From NCBI RefSeq assembly GCF_030717995.2, contig NZ_CP157743.1, positions 3,250,501 to 3,314,500 on the forward strand: DNA of 64,000 bases. Direction: 5' to 3'. A program made the translations under genes and the position numbers. The DNA comes from Methylomarinum sp. Ch1-1. GTDB taxonomy: Bacteria; Pseudomonadota; Gammaproteobacteria; Methylococcales; Methylomonadaceae. How positions within the stretch are numbered: position 1 is the stretch's first letter; each line of letters starts with the position of its first letter. This document shows, piece by piece, positions 46,987-56,927 of this stretch. The notes beneath the pieces were generated by a model that worked only from the letters and a program-made list of their open reading frames with translations, was not told the origin of the DNA and ran no database searches.

Positions 46987-47487
46987 CGGATAATTAATAA
47001 TCAATCTTGGCGCTATTTTACTGCAAAAGTCACGATTCGACGAAATTTCAGTAATCGCTGGCCACATTGCCGCACTAGCGCTTACGTGACCACTCAAGGT
47101 CAAAGATCGCTATCTCCTCACCATGTCAATGACTAATACTCAATCATATTATAATGACGGGTACTCGGTAGGCGCGAATTTATTCCCATTGCGCGGCTAA
47201 ATCTGCACCTACATTCACAACTACCGACAGAATAATATTGACCATGTACTAGCCGGCAACGACTTCCTGCCTCAAAACAGGAAAAGCGCCGAACAAATAG
47301 AGGCAAAACTCACCGCAGGACAGAAAAGCATTGAAAAAACCAAAGCGATCTCCTATGCTCGGACTAGGATATAGCTCCTATCACGCAATAAAGCTAGGCA
47401 TCCTGTCTGTCCGACATCAACAATAAAATAGCGTGAAACACAACTTGCTGTTCTCACTCTAAAACCTCTACCAATGCAGGAGAGCGT
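46987..47487. other. Intergenic region upstream of pntA
   Basis: This 501-bp gap separates divergent operons and should hold promoters of both the H4MPT block and pntAB; none is strong enough to name. A 20-bp stretch at 47156-47175 is the exact reverse complement of 57814-57833. The AGGAGA at 47479-47484 before pntA is a good ribosome-binding site. Confidence 0.45.
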
Positions 47488-49050
47488 ATGAAGATCGGTA
47501 TACCTAAAGAAATACACGACGGTGAAAAGCGTGTCGCCGCCACCCCCGAGGCGGCGGAAAAAATCATTAAACTCGGATTTGAAGTCAGCGTCGAAACGGG
47601 CGCAGGTTTAGGCGCTAACATTACCGATGACGCCTACCAGGAAGTCGGGGTCAAGATTATCGAAAACGCCAAATCATTATGGAAAAACGCCGACATCATC
47701 ATGAAGGTCAGGGCCCCGGAAAGACACCCGGAGCTGGCGACCGACGAAGTTGAATTGATGCATGAAGGCCAGGTTCTGATCAGCTTCATCTGGCCAGCCC
47801 AAAACGAAGCGTTGATGCAAAAACTGGCCGACAAAAAGGTGACGGTGTTGGCGATGGACAGCGTACCGCGCATGTCCAGGGCGCAAAAGATGGACGCGCT
47901 CAGCTCGATGGCCAACATCGCCGGTTATCGCGCCGTCGTCGAGGCTTCCCAGCATTTCGGCCGTTTCTTTACCGGTCAGATCACCGCAGCCGGCAAGATT
48001 CCGCCGGCCAAGGTTTTGGTCATCGGCGCCGGCGTCGCCGGACTCGCCGCCATCGGCGCGGCCAAGAGCATGGGTGCGATTGTCAGAGCCTTCGACACCC
48101 GCCCCGAAGTGAAAGAACAAATCGAAAGCATGGATGCCGAATTCCTGATGCTCGATTTCGAGGAAGAAGGCGCCGGAACCGGCGGTTACGCCAAGACCAT
48201 GTCCAAAGAATTCATCGAAGCGGAAATGGCCTTATTCGCCCGACAAGCGATGGATGTCGACATCATCATCACGACCGCGCTGATTCCGGGCAAACCGGCG
48301 CCTAAACTGGTCACCGCAGGAATGGTGGAATCGATGAAAAACGGCAGCGTCATCGTCGACCTGGCCGCCGAACAAGGCGGAAACTGCGCGCTGACCGAAA
48401 AAGACAAGGTGGCGGTCAAACACGGCGTCACCATTATAGGCTACACCAACCTTCCCAGCCGTCTGGCCAACCAGTCCAGCCAACTCTACGCAACCAATCT
48501 GCGCCATTTACTGGCCGAGCTATGCCCGCAAAAAGACGGCAATCTGCAAATCGATATGGAGGACGAAGTGATACGCGGCGCAACCGTCATTCATGACGGC
48601 AACATCACCTGGCCGCCGCCACCGCCGAAAATATCAGCGGCTCCGGCGCCGCAAACCGAAGCGCCGGCCGTTAAGAGCGAAGAAGCAGAACCAACTGCCG
48701 GTCCGCTTGCCGCGATCAAACCGTTTTTACCGTTGTTGATAGGCGCTTTAGCGTTATTCGGGATCGGCTCGGTGGCGCCGCCTTCGTTCATGTCGCATTT
48801 CACCGTCTTCGTGCTGGCCTGCTTCATCGGCTATCAAGTCATCTGGAACGTCACGCCATCGCTGCATACCCCACTGATGAGCGTCACCAACGCCATCAGC
48901 GGCATCATCGTGATCGGCGCCTTGGTGCAGATTTCGGCGCCGGGCGCGATGATCGCCATCCTTTCGGGACTGGCCATCCTGATCGCCTCGATCAACATTG
49001 CCGGCGGCTTTTTGGTCACCCGCCGCATGCTTGAAATGTTCAGAAAATAG
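47488..49050 (+). CDS. pntA: NAD(P) transhydrogenase subunit alpha
   Basis: PntAB moves hydride between NADH and NADP+ using the proton gradient, here likely to balance NADPH for biosynthesis. The 520-residue alpha subunit has the NAD domain ([19 protein letters not shown]), the mobile loop ([11 protein letters not shown]), a proline/alanine-rich linker (about 370-405) and four membrane helices at the C-terminus. It starts after AGGAG and is followed 12 bp later by pntB. Confidence 0.97.
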   Translation: MKIGIPKEIHDGEKRVAATPEAAEKIIKLGFEVSVETGAGLGANITDDAYQEVGVKIIENAKSLWKNADIIMKVRAPERHPELATDEVELMHEGQVLISFIWPAQNEALMQKLADKKVTVLAMDSVPRMSRAQKMDALSSMANIAGYRAVVEASQHFGRFFTGQITAAGKIPPAKVLVIGAGVAGLAAIGAAKSMGAIVRAFDTRPEVKEQIESMDAEFLMLDFEEEGAGTGGYAKTMSKEFIEAEMALFARQAMDVDIIITTALIPGKPAPKLVTAGMVESMKNGSVIVDLAAEQGGNCALTEKDKVAVKHGVTIIGYTNLPSRLANQSSQLYATNLRHLLAELCPQKDGNLQIDMEDEVIRGATVIHDGNITWPPPPPKISAAPAPQTEAPAVKSEEAEPTAGPLAAIKPFLPLLIGALALFGIGSVAPPSFMSHFTVFVLACFIGYQVIWNVTPSLHTPLMSVTNAISGIIVIGALVQISAPGAMIAILSGLAILIASINIAGGFLVTRRMLEMFRK

Positions 49051-49062
49051 GAGATTAAGCAT

Positions 49063-50451
49063 ATGTCACAAGGTCTAGTTGCAATGTCGTATATCGCGGC
49101 ATCCATACTGTTCATTTTAAGCCTGGGCGGCCTGAGCCATCAGGAAACGGCCCGGCGCGGCAATTATTACGGCATGATCGGCATGGCCATCGCCATCATC
49201 GCCACCGTCCTCAGCGACGCTGTCACGGCCTATACGGTGCTGATTGTCGCCTTGCTGATCGGCGGCTTCATCGGCGTCAAGGCTGCGTTGAAGGTGGAAA
49301 TGACGCAGATGCCGGAACTGGTTGCATTGATGCACAGTTTGGTCGGCATGGCCGCCGTGCTGGTCGGTTACGCCAATTTCATGGAAAGCTCGTCCGTCCT
49401 TAGCGGCGTTGAAAAAACCATCCATGAAGTGGAAATCTATGTCGGCATCCTGATCGGCGCGGTCACCTTTTCCGGCTCGGTGATCGCATTCGGCAAGTTA
49501 TGCGGCAAAATCAGCGGCAAACCTGTGCTGCTACCGGCGCGCCACTGGCTGAACTTGGGCCTGCTGCTGGTCGCCATTTGGCTGGGCGACTGGTTTCTGC
49601 AAGCCGCGGAAACGGGAGGCGGCGCCTTGCCGCTGATTCTGATGACGGTGATCGCCCTGGCCTTCGGCGTACACATGGTCATGGCCATCGGCGGCGCCGA
49701 CATGCCGGTCGTGGTATCGATGCTGAACAGCTATTCCGGTTGGGCCGCGGCGGCGACCGGCTTCATGCTCAGCAATGACCTGCTGATCGTGACCGGCGCC
49801 CTGGTCGGCAGTAGCGGCGCCATCCTCAGCTACATCATGTGTCGTGCGATGAACCGCAATTTCATCAGCGTCATCGCCGGCGGTTTCGGCAATGCCGGCG
49901 GCGAAGCGGCCGAGGTGGAAGGCGAAGTCCAACCGATTGATGTCGATGAAACCGTGCAAATGCTGCGCGACGCCAGAAACATCATCATCATTCCCGGCTA
50001 CGGCATGGCGGTCGCCCAAGCTCAGCACACCGTCAACGAAATCACCAAACTGCTGAAAAAACAGGGTAAAAATGTCCGCTTCGGCATCCATCCTGTGGCC
50101 GGGCGCATGCCCGGCCACATGAATGTGCTGCTGGCCGAAGCCAAGGTGCCGTATGACATCGTCTATGAAATGGATGAAATCAATGACGATTTTCCCGAGA
50201 CCGACGTGTCCATCGTCATCGGCGCCAACGACATCGTCAATCCATCGGCGGCGGAGGACCCCAACAGTCCGATTGCCGGCATGCCGGTGTTGGAATGCTG
50301 GAAAGGCCACGCCACCATCGTGCTGAAACGGAGCATGGCCTCGGGCTATGCCGGCGTCGGCAATCCGCTGTTCGTCCATGAAAACACCCGCATGCTGTTC
50401 GGCGACGCCAATGACAGCCTGCAGGCCGTTTTGAAAGGCTTACAAAGCTGA
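49063..50451 (+). CDS. pntB: NAD(P) transhydrogenase subunit beta
   Basis: The beta subunit carries most membrane helices and the NADP(H) domain. In 462 residues there are about nine helices (1-260) and then the NADP site ([41 protein letters not shown]). The Shine-Dalgarno AGGAGA overlaps the end of pntA. It makes a two-gene operon with the single-chain alpha subunit. Confidence 0.97.
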   Translation: MSQGLVAMSYIAASILFILSLGGLSHQETARRGNYYGMIGMAIAIIATVLSDAVTAYTVLIVALLIGGFIGVKAALKVEMTQMPELVALMHSLVGMAAVLVGYANFMESSSVLSGVEKTIHEVEIYVGILIGAVTFSGSVIAFGKLCGKISGKPVLLPARHWLNLGLLLVAIWLGDWFLQAAETGGGALPLILMTVIALAFGVHMVMAIGGADMPVVVSMLNSYSGWAAAATGFMLSNDLLIVTGALVGSSGAILSYIMCRAMNRNFISVIAGGFGNAGGEAAEVEGEVQPIDVDETVQMLRDARNIIIIPGYGMAVAQAQHTVNEITKLLKKQGKNVRFGIHPVAGRMPGHMNVLLAEAKVPYDIVYEMDEINDDFPETDVSIVIGANDIVNPSAAEDPNSPIAGMPVLECWKGHATIVLKRSMASGYAGVGNPLFVHENTRMLFGDANDSLQAVLKGLQS

Positions 50452-50459
50452 TCGCTACC

Positions 50460-50488
50460 GGGAGCGACATTCGGTTAACGTCGCTCCC
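50460..50488. terminator. Hairpin after pntB
   Basis: GGGAGCGAC and GTCGCTCCC form a perfect 9-bp stem with an 11-base loop, 8 bp after the pntB stop and before the convergent G3E GTPase gene. There is no T-run, so termination may be weak or factor-assisted. Confidence 0.55.
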
Positions 50489-50515
50489 GCGCACTTAATA
50501 TCGGTCGCGATTGAC

Positions 50516-51523
50516 TCACTGATCATTCAGACGGGCATTCAATAACCCGGCTTGCAAGTCTTCCCAATCCTCACGATTTCGACTGATGACCTCGATTCGA
50601 CTGTCCTCGGCATGCTCCAACATCGACTGAGTCAGTACCCCATCGACGCTGTTAAAGACATAACAGCCCCGGTCGGTTCGCATAATAGCCTTAACGCGTT
50701 CCGCATCGATCACCGACAACAGCGCATGAAGCGTCACATAATCAAATACGACCTGCCGGCCAAATAACCAGCCGCTGCTGTAAAATCCGCCGCCATGATT
50801 ATCGATGCGGCGATAATCGTTTTCCGCTAACGACAAGGGTTGATCGAGCAAAGACGGCGCATGCTGGTGTACTGGCTCATCAATGTTGTCGGCATGGCGC
50901 GGCAGCAGCAACCAGTCATAACGCAGCTGTCCCTGGATCACAGTCTCGACCGGTAAATGGCCTAAATTCAAGTCCTGCAGATAATCAAGTAGGCGGCGTT
51001 CATCGTCATCTCGATATAAGTCCCGTTTGTTGGCGATGATCCGGTCGGCCACCCGCAGCTGCTGCCTAAAGATGTCATGTTCGGCATAACGCGGATCTAT
51101 GACTTTGCGGGCATCAACCAATGTCAGCGTGGCTTTCAAGTCGATGACCTCGGTGTATGGCGGCGATGTCAGCATCGCGATCACTTCGCGAGGATGACCT
51201 AGGCCGGTCGGCTCAATCAGCAATCGGTCGGGACGACTGGCCTTGATCAACTGATTCAGGGCCACTTGGAACGGAACGCCAGCAGTGCAGCACAAACAGC
51301 CGCCCGGAAGTTCACGAATGAAGATACCCTGATTTTCGCCATTGTCGCCATGCAGCCGGCTGCCGTCTATGCCGATCTCGCCGAATTCATTGACCAGCAC
51401 CGCCCAGGTTTGATCAGCCGGCTTACTATCCAACAGCGCTTGTATCGCGGTGGTTTTGCCGACACCGAGAAAGCCGGTGATGAGATTGGCCGCAATCGCT
51501 GTATCAATTATCTTGTTCATCAT
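50516..51523 (-). CDS. G3E-family (COG0523) GTPase, probable zinc metallochaperone
   Basis: The 335-residue protein has P-loop TGFLGVGKTT, the metal motif GCLCC (in ELPGGCLCCTAG), G4 NKRD and a CobW C-terminal domain. COG0523 proteins with GCLCC linked to Zur handle zinc, passing it to client proteins under shortage. It overlaps zur by 20 bp and is third in a receptor-zur-GTPase unit, so zinc rather than cobalt is the likely metal. Confidence 0.88.
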   Translation of the reverse strand: MMNKIIDTAIAANLITGFLGVGKTTAIQALLDSKPADQTWAVLVNEFGEIGIDGSRLHGDNGENQGIFIRELPGGCLCCTAGVPFQVALNQLIKASRPDRLLIEPTGLGHPREVIAMLTSPPYTEVIDLKATLTLVDARKVIDPRYAEHDIFRQQLRVADRIIANKRDLYRDDDERRLLDYLQDLNLGHLPVETVIQGQLRYDWLLLPRHADNIDEPVHQHAPSLLDQPLSLAENDYRRIDNHGGGFYSSGWLFGRQVVFDYVTLHALLSVIDAERVKAIMRTDRGCYVFNSVDGVLTQSMLEHAEDSRIEVISRNREDWEDLQAGLLNARLNDQ

Positions 51524-52004
51524 CTAGTTGATGCCGACATTGTTCGCACAGACCATGCAACTCGAGCTGTTGACTGGATAGCGTAAATCCGGTGTTTTCG
51601 ATACTGGCCTTAAGCTCATTGAGCAACTGCTTACGCAGGCCAACTTCCTTAACCGTATGGCAACGATCGCAAATCAGGAATTGCGGGACCTGATGTTCAT
51701 GCTCGCAGGTAATATGAGAACAGGCGACATATTGATTTGTGGTCTCCAGTTTATGAGCCAGACCGGCCTGTAACAAAAAATCCAACATCCGATAGGCAGA
51801 CATTGCCGATAAGGACTCTCCGATGGCCACCCTGTAACGATCGGCGATATCGTAAGCCGACAAGGGTTCGGCTTCCTGCAACAGTATTTTCAACACGTTG
51901 CAGCGCTTGTCGGTCAGACGCATGCCGCTGCGACTGCACTCGCTCTGGGCTATATCTAAGGCCTGATTAATATTGTTAGGCATAAGCATTACTCTCCGGC
52001 CCAT
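51504..52004 (-). CDS. zur: Fur-family zinc uptake regulator
   Basis: The 166-residue protein is a Fur-family repressor. An N-terminal winged helix (RLTDKRCNVLKILL, SAYRMLDFLLQAGL) precedes a metal domain with CDRCH and HGLCEQCRH, the structural zinc site of Zur. With a zinc-type receptor and a COG0523 GTPase around it, and a Zur-like box upstream, it is Zur rather than Fur. The start at 52004 overlaps the receptor stop (TAATG). Confidence 0.9.
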   Translation of the reverse strand: MGRRVMLMPNNINQALDIAQSECSRSGMRLTDKRCNVLKILLQEAEPLSAYDIADRYRVAIGESLSAMSAYRMLDFLLQAGLAHKLETTNQYVACSHITCEHEHQVPQFLICDRCHTVKEVGLRKQLLNELKASIENTGFTLSSQQLELHGLCEQCRHQLDDEQDN

Positions 52005-54076
52005 TAAAATTCGATGCGCACACCCATTTCCGCGCCCCGACCGGCTTCGGGCGCCACATTACGCAGATAAGACACGGCGTTACGGATGTCGTCATCCAGC
52101 AAGTTGTTAGCCTTGACGAACAACAACATGTCCGCATGCTCGGTCACCGACAAACGATAATTGGCGCCGGCATTCAGCGACCAGTAACCGTCCGTTTCGG
52201 CTTCATTCAGCCCAGGATTGTCCTGCCGTTCCGCCCGGGTCATGCGTATGTTAGCGGTCCAGTCGCTATTTTTCCAGGCCAATTCCATGCCGTAACGCAA
52301 TGGCGGCATGCGGGGAATGTCACTGCCGTCGCTGAAGCGTCCACGCACATAGTCGCCAAAAAACTGGCTGTCCAGCTGGCCGTAATCGCTGCGCCACAAC
52401 GGAATCGTCACTTGGGCCTCGAAGCCTTGAAATTCGGCATCCTTCTGTTGCGACTGAAAAACCGGCAAACAATCACCGCCGCACACGGCGCTTATGGTCT
52501 CGGCATCATGATCGAAAAACAAGCCGTTGTTGATTTGGGTAATATAATCCTGCACCCAATTTTGATACAGATTGAAATCGGCCTGCAGCCATTCACGATC
52601 GATATGTATGCCCAATTCCAGGTTATGCGAAGTTTCTTCGATTAAACCGGCGTCGCCTATTTCATAACTGGCAGTCGCCAAATGCGGGCCGTTGGAAAAC
52701 AGCTCCTGGATATCCGGGGCCCGCTGCGAACGGGAAAACGTCAGCTTGATCGAATCCTGATCGGTCACGCTCCAGATCGCCGAGGTGGAAAAACTGACCG
52801 GGGTATGCGAGCTCTCGGCTCTATCGACCGGATCGATCCATTGTTGTTCCACCCTCATACCCATTTCGTAGGTCACATGCTCGGTATGTATATCCTGCAC
52901 GGTAAAAATACCGAATGAATCGATATCCGATTTCGGCACGACGGCTTCATCCCCCAACGCCGAAAATTCGCTGTTTTTGCTCTGCACACCGAATACGCCG
53001 TGATCAAAGAAGGCCCAGGGTTTCTGTACCAGCTCCACCCGGCTTTCGAAGCCTTCGTTGCTGTAGATGGTGCCGGCTTCGCCGTTTTCCAGTTCGATAT
53101 GCTGATAGTCGTTGTAGCCCAGACGCACGCGCAAGCTTTCCGCGAACTCCAGCGGATTATCAATTTCCGCCTTCATGTCGTAACGGGTCTGCTTCATATC
53201 GATGCGCACCTGCTCGGCGCCCTCTTCTTCCTCATGTTCATGCGCGCCCGGCGGCACGCCGTAATTATTGTCCAGATGATTGATCGAGAATCCGACAAAG
53301 CCGCGGTCGCCGATCAGCGAAAAACCGGCCGTGCCGCTGCGCGCCCGCGTGTTGGAATTGAGCAAACGACCCTCGCTGCTTTCCTCGTGCTCGTCATGCT
53401 CTTCTTCGACGATGGCTTCGTCTACCGCGCTCCCCGGAATCTGCAGATTGATGCTGTCGCGGTAAAAACCGTCCAAATGCCAAGCCAATATGCCTTTGCC
53501 GCCATCGAGCTTGAATGCCGTCGATTTGCCTTCGTTGACCGTGTTATAGCGCTGTTCGACGGCGCCCTCGACCATTGCTTCCGGCACAGCATCGGGAATG
53601 CGATTATCCAATACATTGACGACACCGCCGATCGCCCCGCTCCCATACAGCAAGGTTGCCGGCCCCCTGAGCACTTCGATGCGCTCCGCCCATAAGGATT
53701 CGGTGCTGTTGCCGTGATCGGGACTCAGCGACGACACATCAAGGCTGCCCAGGCCGTTCTGTAAGACATGCACCCGCGAGCCAGACTGTCCTCGTATCAC
53801 CGGCTGACCGACACCGGGTCCGAACGACTGACTAGTGATGCCAGGTTCATTTTTCAAAGTTTCGCCGATCGTCGAAGCCGCCTTCATGCGGAGTTCATCG
53901 CCGCTCAGTATCGAAACAGGCAATGCGGTATTGGCCGTCGACTGGCTCAATGGCATGCTGATAATCAGATTATCGAGCTCCTGCACATGCTCGGATTCAG
54001 CATACCCCGGGTGACTTATTAATAAAGACAAACAAGCAAAAGAAGTTAAAGAAGTTAAAGAAGTTAAACGCAACAT
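52004..54076 (-). CDS. TonB-dependent outer-membrane receptor, zinc-type (ZnuD-like)
   Basis: About 690 residues: signal peptide ending YAES, plug domain (about 45-160, with PVIRGQSGSRVHVLQNG) and a beta-barrel ending with phenylalanine (GVRIEF). Histidine/glutamate-rich loops (EEEHDEHEES about 225-240, HEHEEEEG about 280) are typical of zinc receptors such as ZnuD. ATG 54076 is chosen over an upstream TTG because it gives a normal signal peptide. It heads a receptor-zur-G3E unit under a Zur box. Confidence 0.88.
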   Translation of the reverse strand: MLRLTSLTSLTSFACLSLLISHPGYAESEHVQELDNLIISMPLSQSTANTALPVSILSGDELRMKAASTIGETLKNEPGITSQSFGPGVGQPVIRGQSGSRVHVLQNGLGSLDVSSLSPDHGNSTESLWAERIEVLRGPATLLYGSGAIGGVVNVLDNRIPDAVPEAMVEGAVEQRYNTVNEGKSTAFKLDGGKGILAWHLDGFYRDSINLQIPGSAVDEAIVEEEHDEHEESSEGRLLNSNTRARSGTAGFSLIGDRGFVGFSINHLDNNYGVPPGAHEHEEEEGAEQVRIDMKQTRYDMKAEIDNPLEFAESLRVRLGYNDYQHIELENGEAGTIYSNEGFESRVELVQKPWAFFDHGVFGVQSKNSEFSALGDEAVVPKSDIDSFGIFTVQDIHTEHVTYEMGMRVEQQWIDPVDRAESSHTPVSFSTSAIWSVTDQDSIKLTFSRSQRAPDIQELFSNGPHLATASYEIGDAGLIEETSHNLELGIHIDREWLQADFNLYQNWVQDYITQINNGLFFDHDAETISAVCGGDCLPVFQSQQKDAEFQGFEAQVTIPLWRSDYGQLDSQFFGDYVRGRFSDGSDIPRMPPLRYGMELAWKNSDWTANIRMTRAERQDNPGLNEAETDGYWSLNAGANYRLSVTEHADMLLFVKANNLLDDDIRNAVSYLRNVAPEAGRGAEMGVRIEF

Positions 54077-54112
54077 TGCAACACGACCCAACAATTCAGT
54101 CCATAAAAAAAC

Positions 54113-54135
54113 TTTATGTTACAACATAACATTTA
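54113..54135. promoter_or_regulatory. Zur box upstream of the zinc receptor gene
   Basis: On the minus strand AATGTTATGTTGTAACATAA is a near-perfect palindrome (TGTTAT, centre, GTAACA) matching the gammaproteobacterial Zur consensus, about 40 bp upstream of the receptor ATG. Zur would repress this operon, including its own gene, when zinc is sufficient. Confidence 0.78.
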
Positions 54136-54284
54136 AAAAAGCGACCCAAAAAGGTGTACTCGCGCCGATCTAATTTGAAAGGGAATGGAATTTCTGGGAA
54201 AGCGGACGAAGAAGGTTTGACAAACATCACCAGTGCCCTAGCACTCAGTCATGGGCCGCACTAACTATTCAGTATAAAAATGCT

Positions 54285-54608
54285 GTAATTATTCAGCGTA
54301 GTTTTACTAAGAGGGAGTAGGTTATTGATTTATCGGGCTGTCTGCAACAGGCAGATTTTTTGCTCCTGCAAAATCTGCATTTCCATCGTCCCTGACGGTC
54401 AGACGTTGCAGTCAGAGCTTACATGGATGTATTCACCCAGCACCTAAATAAACGATGATGATTTATCGCAGCCATTAGCCTATGGAATTTAGGTGCTGGG
54501 TCAATATGTCCCTATAGGCTTGGATGCGACATCCCTGCCGCATACACTTCTTCCACAAGCAATTGATAGTAAAAGAAATATTTTCTCAGTATCAAGCTGA
54601 ATAGTTAC
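54285..54608. repeat. Hybrid IS66-ended element: type A left half, type B right half
   Basis: The left part (54285-54435) matches type A elements (GTAATTATTCAG, then AGGGAGTAGGTTATTGATTT) with an extra CTGCAAAATCTGC block. The right part (54505-54608) matches type B (GGATGCGACATCCC, TTGATAGTAAAAG, CTGAATAGTTAC). The two halves meet exactly at the palindromic element 54436-54504. Flanking 8-mers do not match (AAAATGCT and AAAGCATT), unlike in the parents. Another element end (54262-54284) precedes it. Confidence 0.8.
54436..54504. repeat. 69-bp palindromic element, copy 3
   Basis: Arms CCCAGCACCTAAAT and ATTTAGGTGCTGGG, preceded by TTCA and followed by TCAA. The loop AACGATGATGATTTATCGCA is the inverse of copy 2 and the same as the partial copy at 601-654. 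Confidence 0.85.
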
Positions 54609-54782
54609 AAAGCATTTTTAGTTACACTTGATTGTGTTCAATATTCGAAGCCCGATTTTTCAGAAAACCATTCAGGTGCAAACTGTACCCGAAAAATCCC
54701 CCTTATAAACCTTATGCATGGGTTCTTTATACTGCTTTCAAAGACCAAGGCCGTCTTTGTGAAACATCCGGGCCCGCAATAG

Positions 54783-55613
54783 TTACGGCTTCCCCTTCGG
54801 CAGGATCTGCATTAACTTTTTGATATGACGCTCGGTCACAAAAGCCAGAAAGAAGAGTTGGAGGAAATTTTCCGCCTCGATCACATCCAAACCGAGTTTT
54901 TTCGGTATCAAGTCTTTTCTGGTACCGAAAATCCGATCCCAAATCGACAATACGATGCCGTAATTGCTGTCATGCTCGCTGCGTAAGGCCGAATGATGAG
55001 CCCGGTGCAAGTCCGGCGTTATGAAAACCTTCGAAATCTCGGCTTCATGCTTGAAAGCAACATTGGAGTGATGAAAAAAGATGAACAGCATTTCAATCAA
55101 TTCGATCGCGAGCACGAGATACGCCTCCACGCCAACGACGATGACGAACAAACACTTGATCAGAATCTCGATGAACAAATCGAATACATGAAAACGAAAG
55201 CCGGTGGTCACGTTAACGGTTTTATCGCTGTGATGGATCTTATGAAAGCGCCATAACAACTCGTATTTATGCGTGGCGGCATGCCAACCATACATCATCA
55301 GATCAAACAGTAAAAACGTCAGCAACCATTTAACCGGTCCACTCTCCATGCCGTTTAACAAACCGAATTGGGTGAACTGTTGGGCGACAAAAAATAACGA
55401 AGAGGCTCTCAGCGCGGTCAGGATAATATTATTGAAAATGAAAGCCGTGCTATTGGTGACGACCGAAGCCTGTCTGATTCTTTTGTTGATGGGCTGATAA
55501 GGTTTGACAACCTCCATGATCAGCAGCAAGCCAAAAGCGGCAAAGGCTAACAACAGTAAAAATTCATTCAGCAAGAATCCTTCTTGACCATTTTGTAAGG
55601 CTTGTTCAGACAT
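54783..55613 (-). CDS. Sterol desaturase / fatty acid hydroxylase family protein
   Basis: The 276-residue integral membrane protein has about four to five helices and the three histidine clusters of the family: HAATHK, HKIHHSDK and HRAHHSALRSEHD, which bind a di-iron centre for oxygen-dependent hydroxylation or desaturation of lipids. Methanotrophs of this order often make sterols or hopanoids, but the substrate cannot be read here. It is monocistronic as far as seen. Confidence 0.88.
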   Translation of the reverse strand: MSEQALQNGQEGFLLNEFLLLLAFAAFGLLLIMEVVKPYQPINKRIRQASVVTNSTAFIFNNIILTALRASSLFFVAQQFTQFGLLNGMESGPVKWLLTFLLFDLMMYGWHAATHKYELLWRFHKIHHSDKTVNVTTGFRFHVFDLFIEILIKCLFVIVVGVEAYLVLAIELIEMLFIFFHHSNVAFKHEAEISKVFITPDLHRAHHSALRSEHDSNYGIVLSIWDRIFGTRKDLIPKKLGLDVIEAENFLQLFFLAFVTERHIKKLMQILPKGKP

Positions 55614-55812
55614 CGCATGTTACCGAGAGATAGATGTTTCCATAATGCCAATTAAGGCCCATAATGTTGTATTGCTCTGACTCTTTAAAGAATCAGAGTT
55701 CATCAAGGCGCCACAAAAAATATCGGTAATAAAGCAAGTTTGCGCCCTCATCTTCTCAAGTAACACCGGATCAGCTTTGCACCCCGAATCAGCGAGTCAA
55801 GAATAACTATTA

Positions 55813-56259
55813 TCACGATTCTTCAAGCCGCTTGTTCAGCTCTTTTATTTCTTCTTCCGCTTCTATCTGCGTGGTGACGTCATACTGAACACCCAGAAAA
55901 TAAAGCAAATTACCGTTATGATCGAACAACGGCGTCAGTTTTAAACGATTGTAGAAAAGATCGCCATTTTTTTTATAGTTGCGCAAAGTCACTTCTATGG
56001 GTTCGCGATTCTTGATCGCTTCGGCCAACTGATATCTGGCCGGCTGCTCCCGGTCTTTTCCCTGAAGAAAACGACAATTTTGTCCTACAATGTCTTCTTG
56101 CGCATAACCGGTCATTCTTTCAAAAGCCTTGTTGACATAGACGATGGGCATGCCCTCGATATCCGGATCAGCCAATGTCACCCCGTTGACACACTCATCC
56201 AAAATAATCGTCAAAATTTTGGGAATCAAACCAGGGTCTTTTTCAACCACAAACGACAT
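55813..56259 (-). CDS. Short LOV-domain blue-light photoreceptor
   Basis: The 148-residue protein is a single PAS/LOV domain with the flavin-binding signature GQNCRFLQG. Cysteine 62 is the residue that forms the flavin adduct in blue light. It ends in a helical tail (EEEIKELNKRLEES) that can form a coiled coil but has no effector domain. Such short LOV proteins act by dimer changes or partner binding. No obvious partner lies next to it; the SRPBCC gene is upstream in the same direction. Confidence 0.9.
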   Translation of the reverse strand: MSFVVEKDPGLIPKILTIILDECVNGVTLADPDIEGMPIVYVNKAFERMTGYAQEDIVGQNCRFLQGKDREQPARYQLAEAIKNREPIEVTLRNYKKNGDLFYNRLKLTPLFDHNGNLLYFLGVQYDVTTQIEAEEEIKELNKRLEES

Positions 56260-56322
56260 AATCGACCTCTACTATTTTCTGCTACTGACGCTTGAGATTT
56301 CGAATTAAGTAGCTCAATCAAC

Positions 56323-56781
56323 TCAACTCAGCAACTTTTTAATATTGTGAATAGAATTCTGCAAGCCTTCCTCTATGGCTCTGCTAATCAATTTTTCAAA
56401 TGGCCGCATGAAAAGCTCCAGTTCCAGCAATTCGAAACGATCGGTCAACAGGGTTTTGTCTTCGCCCTGGCTAGCAAAATGATAGCTATGGCGAAAGGGT
56501 TCCGATAGACCATTGAGCTCCAATAAGCTATCCGTTTCATAGCGCGAAATTTCAAAGGTTGATTCGACCTTGTGGCCTTGATCGATTCGTGCTTGCCTAG
56601 CCAGAGCGCCTACTTTTAACGGGTTATTATTGATAGGCTTGAATTCGACGACCTCTAGCGCCCATTTAGGATAATTATCAAAAAAATGCTCGGCGACGAA
56701 TGAAAAAACCTGGCGAACGGGCTTATCTATTTCGATACTGGCCGATCCCAAAACCGGTTTTTTTTTATCTAATACAAACAT
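56323..56781 (-). CDS. SRPBCC-family protein
   Basis: The 152-residue protein has the pattern of an SRPBCC (START/polyketide cyclase-like) ligand-binding fold: an early ASIEIDKPVRQVFSFVAE strand-helix and a long C-terminal helix (FEKLISRAIEEGLQNSIHNIKKLL). The ligand and role are unknown. It lies upstream of the LOV gene (63-bp gap), and the two might be co-transcribed. Confidence 0.68.
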   Translation of the reverse strand: MFVLDKKKPVLGSASIEIDKPVRQVFSFVAEHFFDNYPKWALEVVEFKPINNNPLKVGALARQARIDQGHKVESTFEISRYETDSLLELNGLSEPFRHSYHFASQGEDKTLLTDRFELLELELFMRPFEKLISRAIEEGLQNSIHNIKKLLS

Positions 56782-56927
56782 CAGTCTGGCATTATCCGAA
56801 AACGATGGTGCATGCGGCTACATTGGAACTAACTCAATAGTCAATATACTAAAGATTGACTATAACAAAAAAATATTCCGCAAGCATGGATATTTGCAGC
56901 CATTACATCAATAAACAATATAAAAAC

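Noticed and set aside
54632-54823. 63-codon open frame after the hybrid repeat
   Set aside because: No family features or ribosome-binding site, and it overlaps the end of the sterol-desaturase-like gene antisense.
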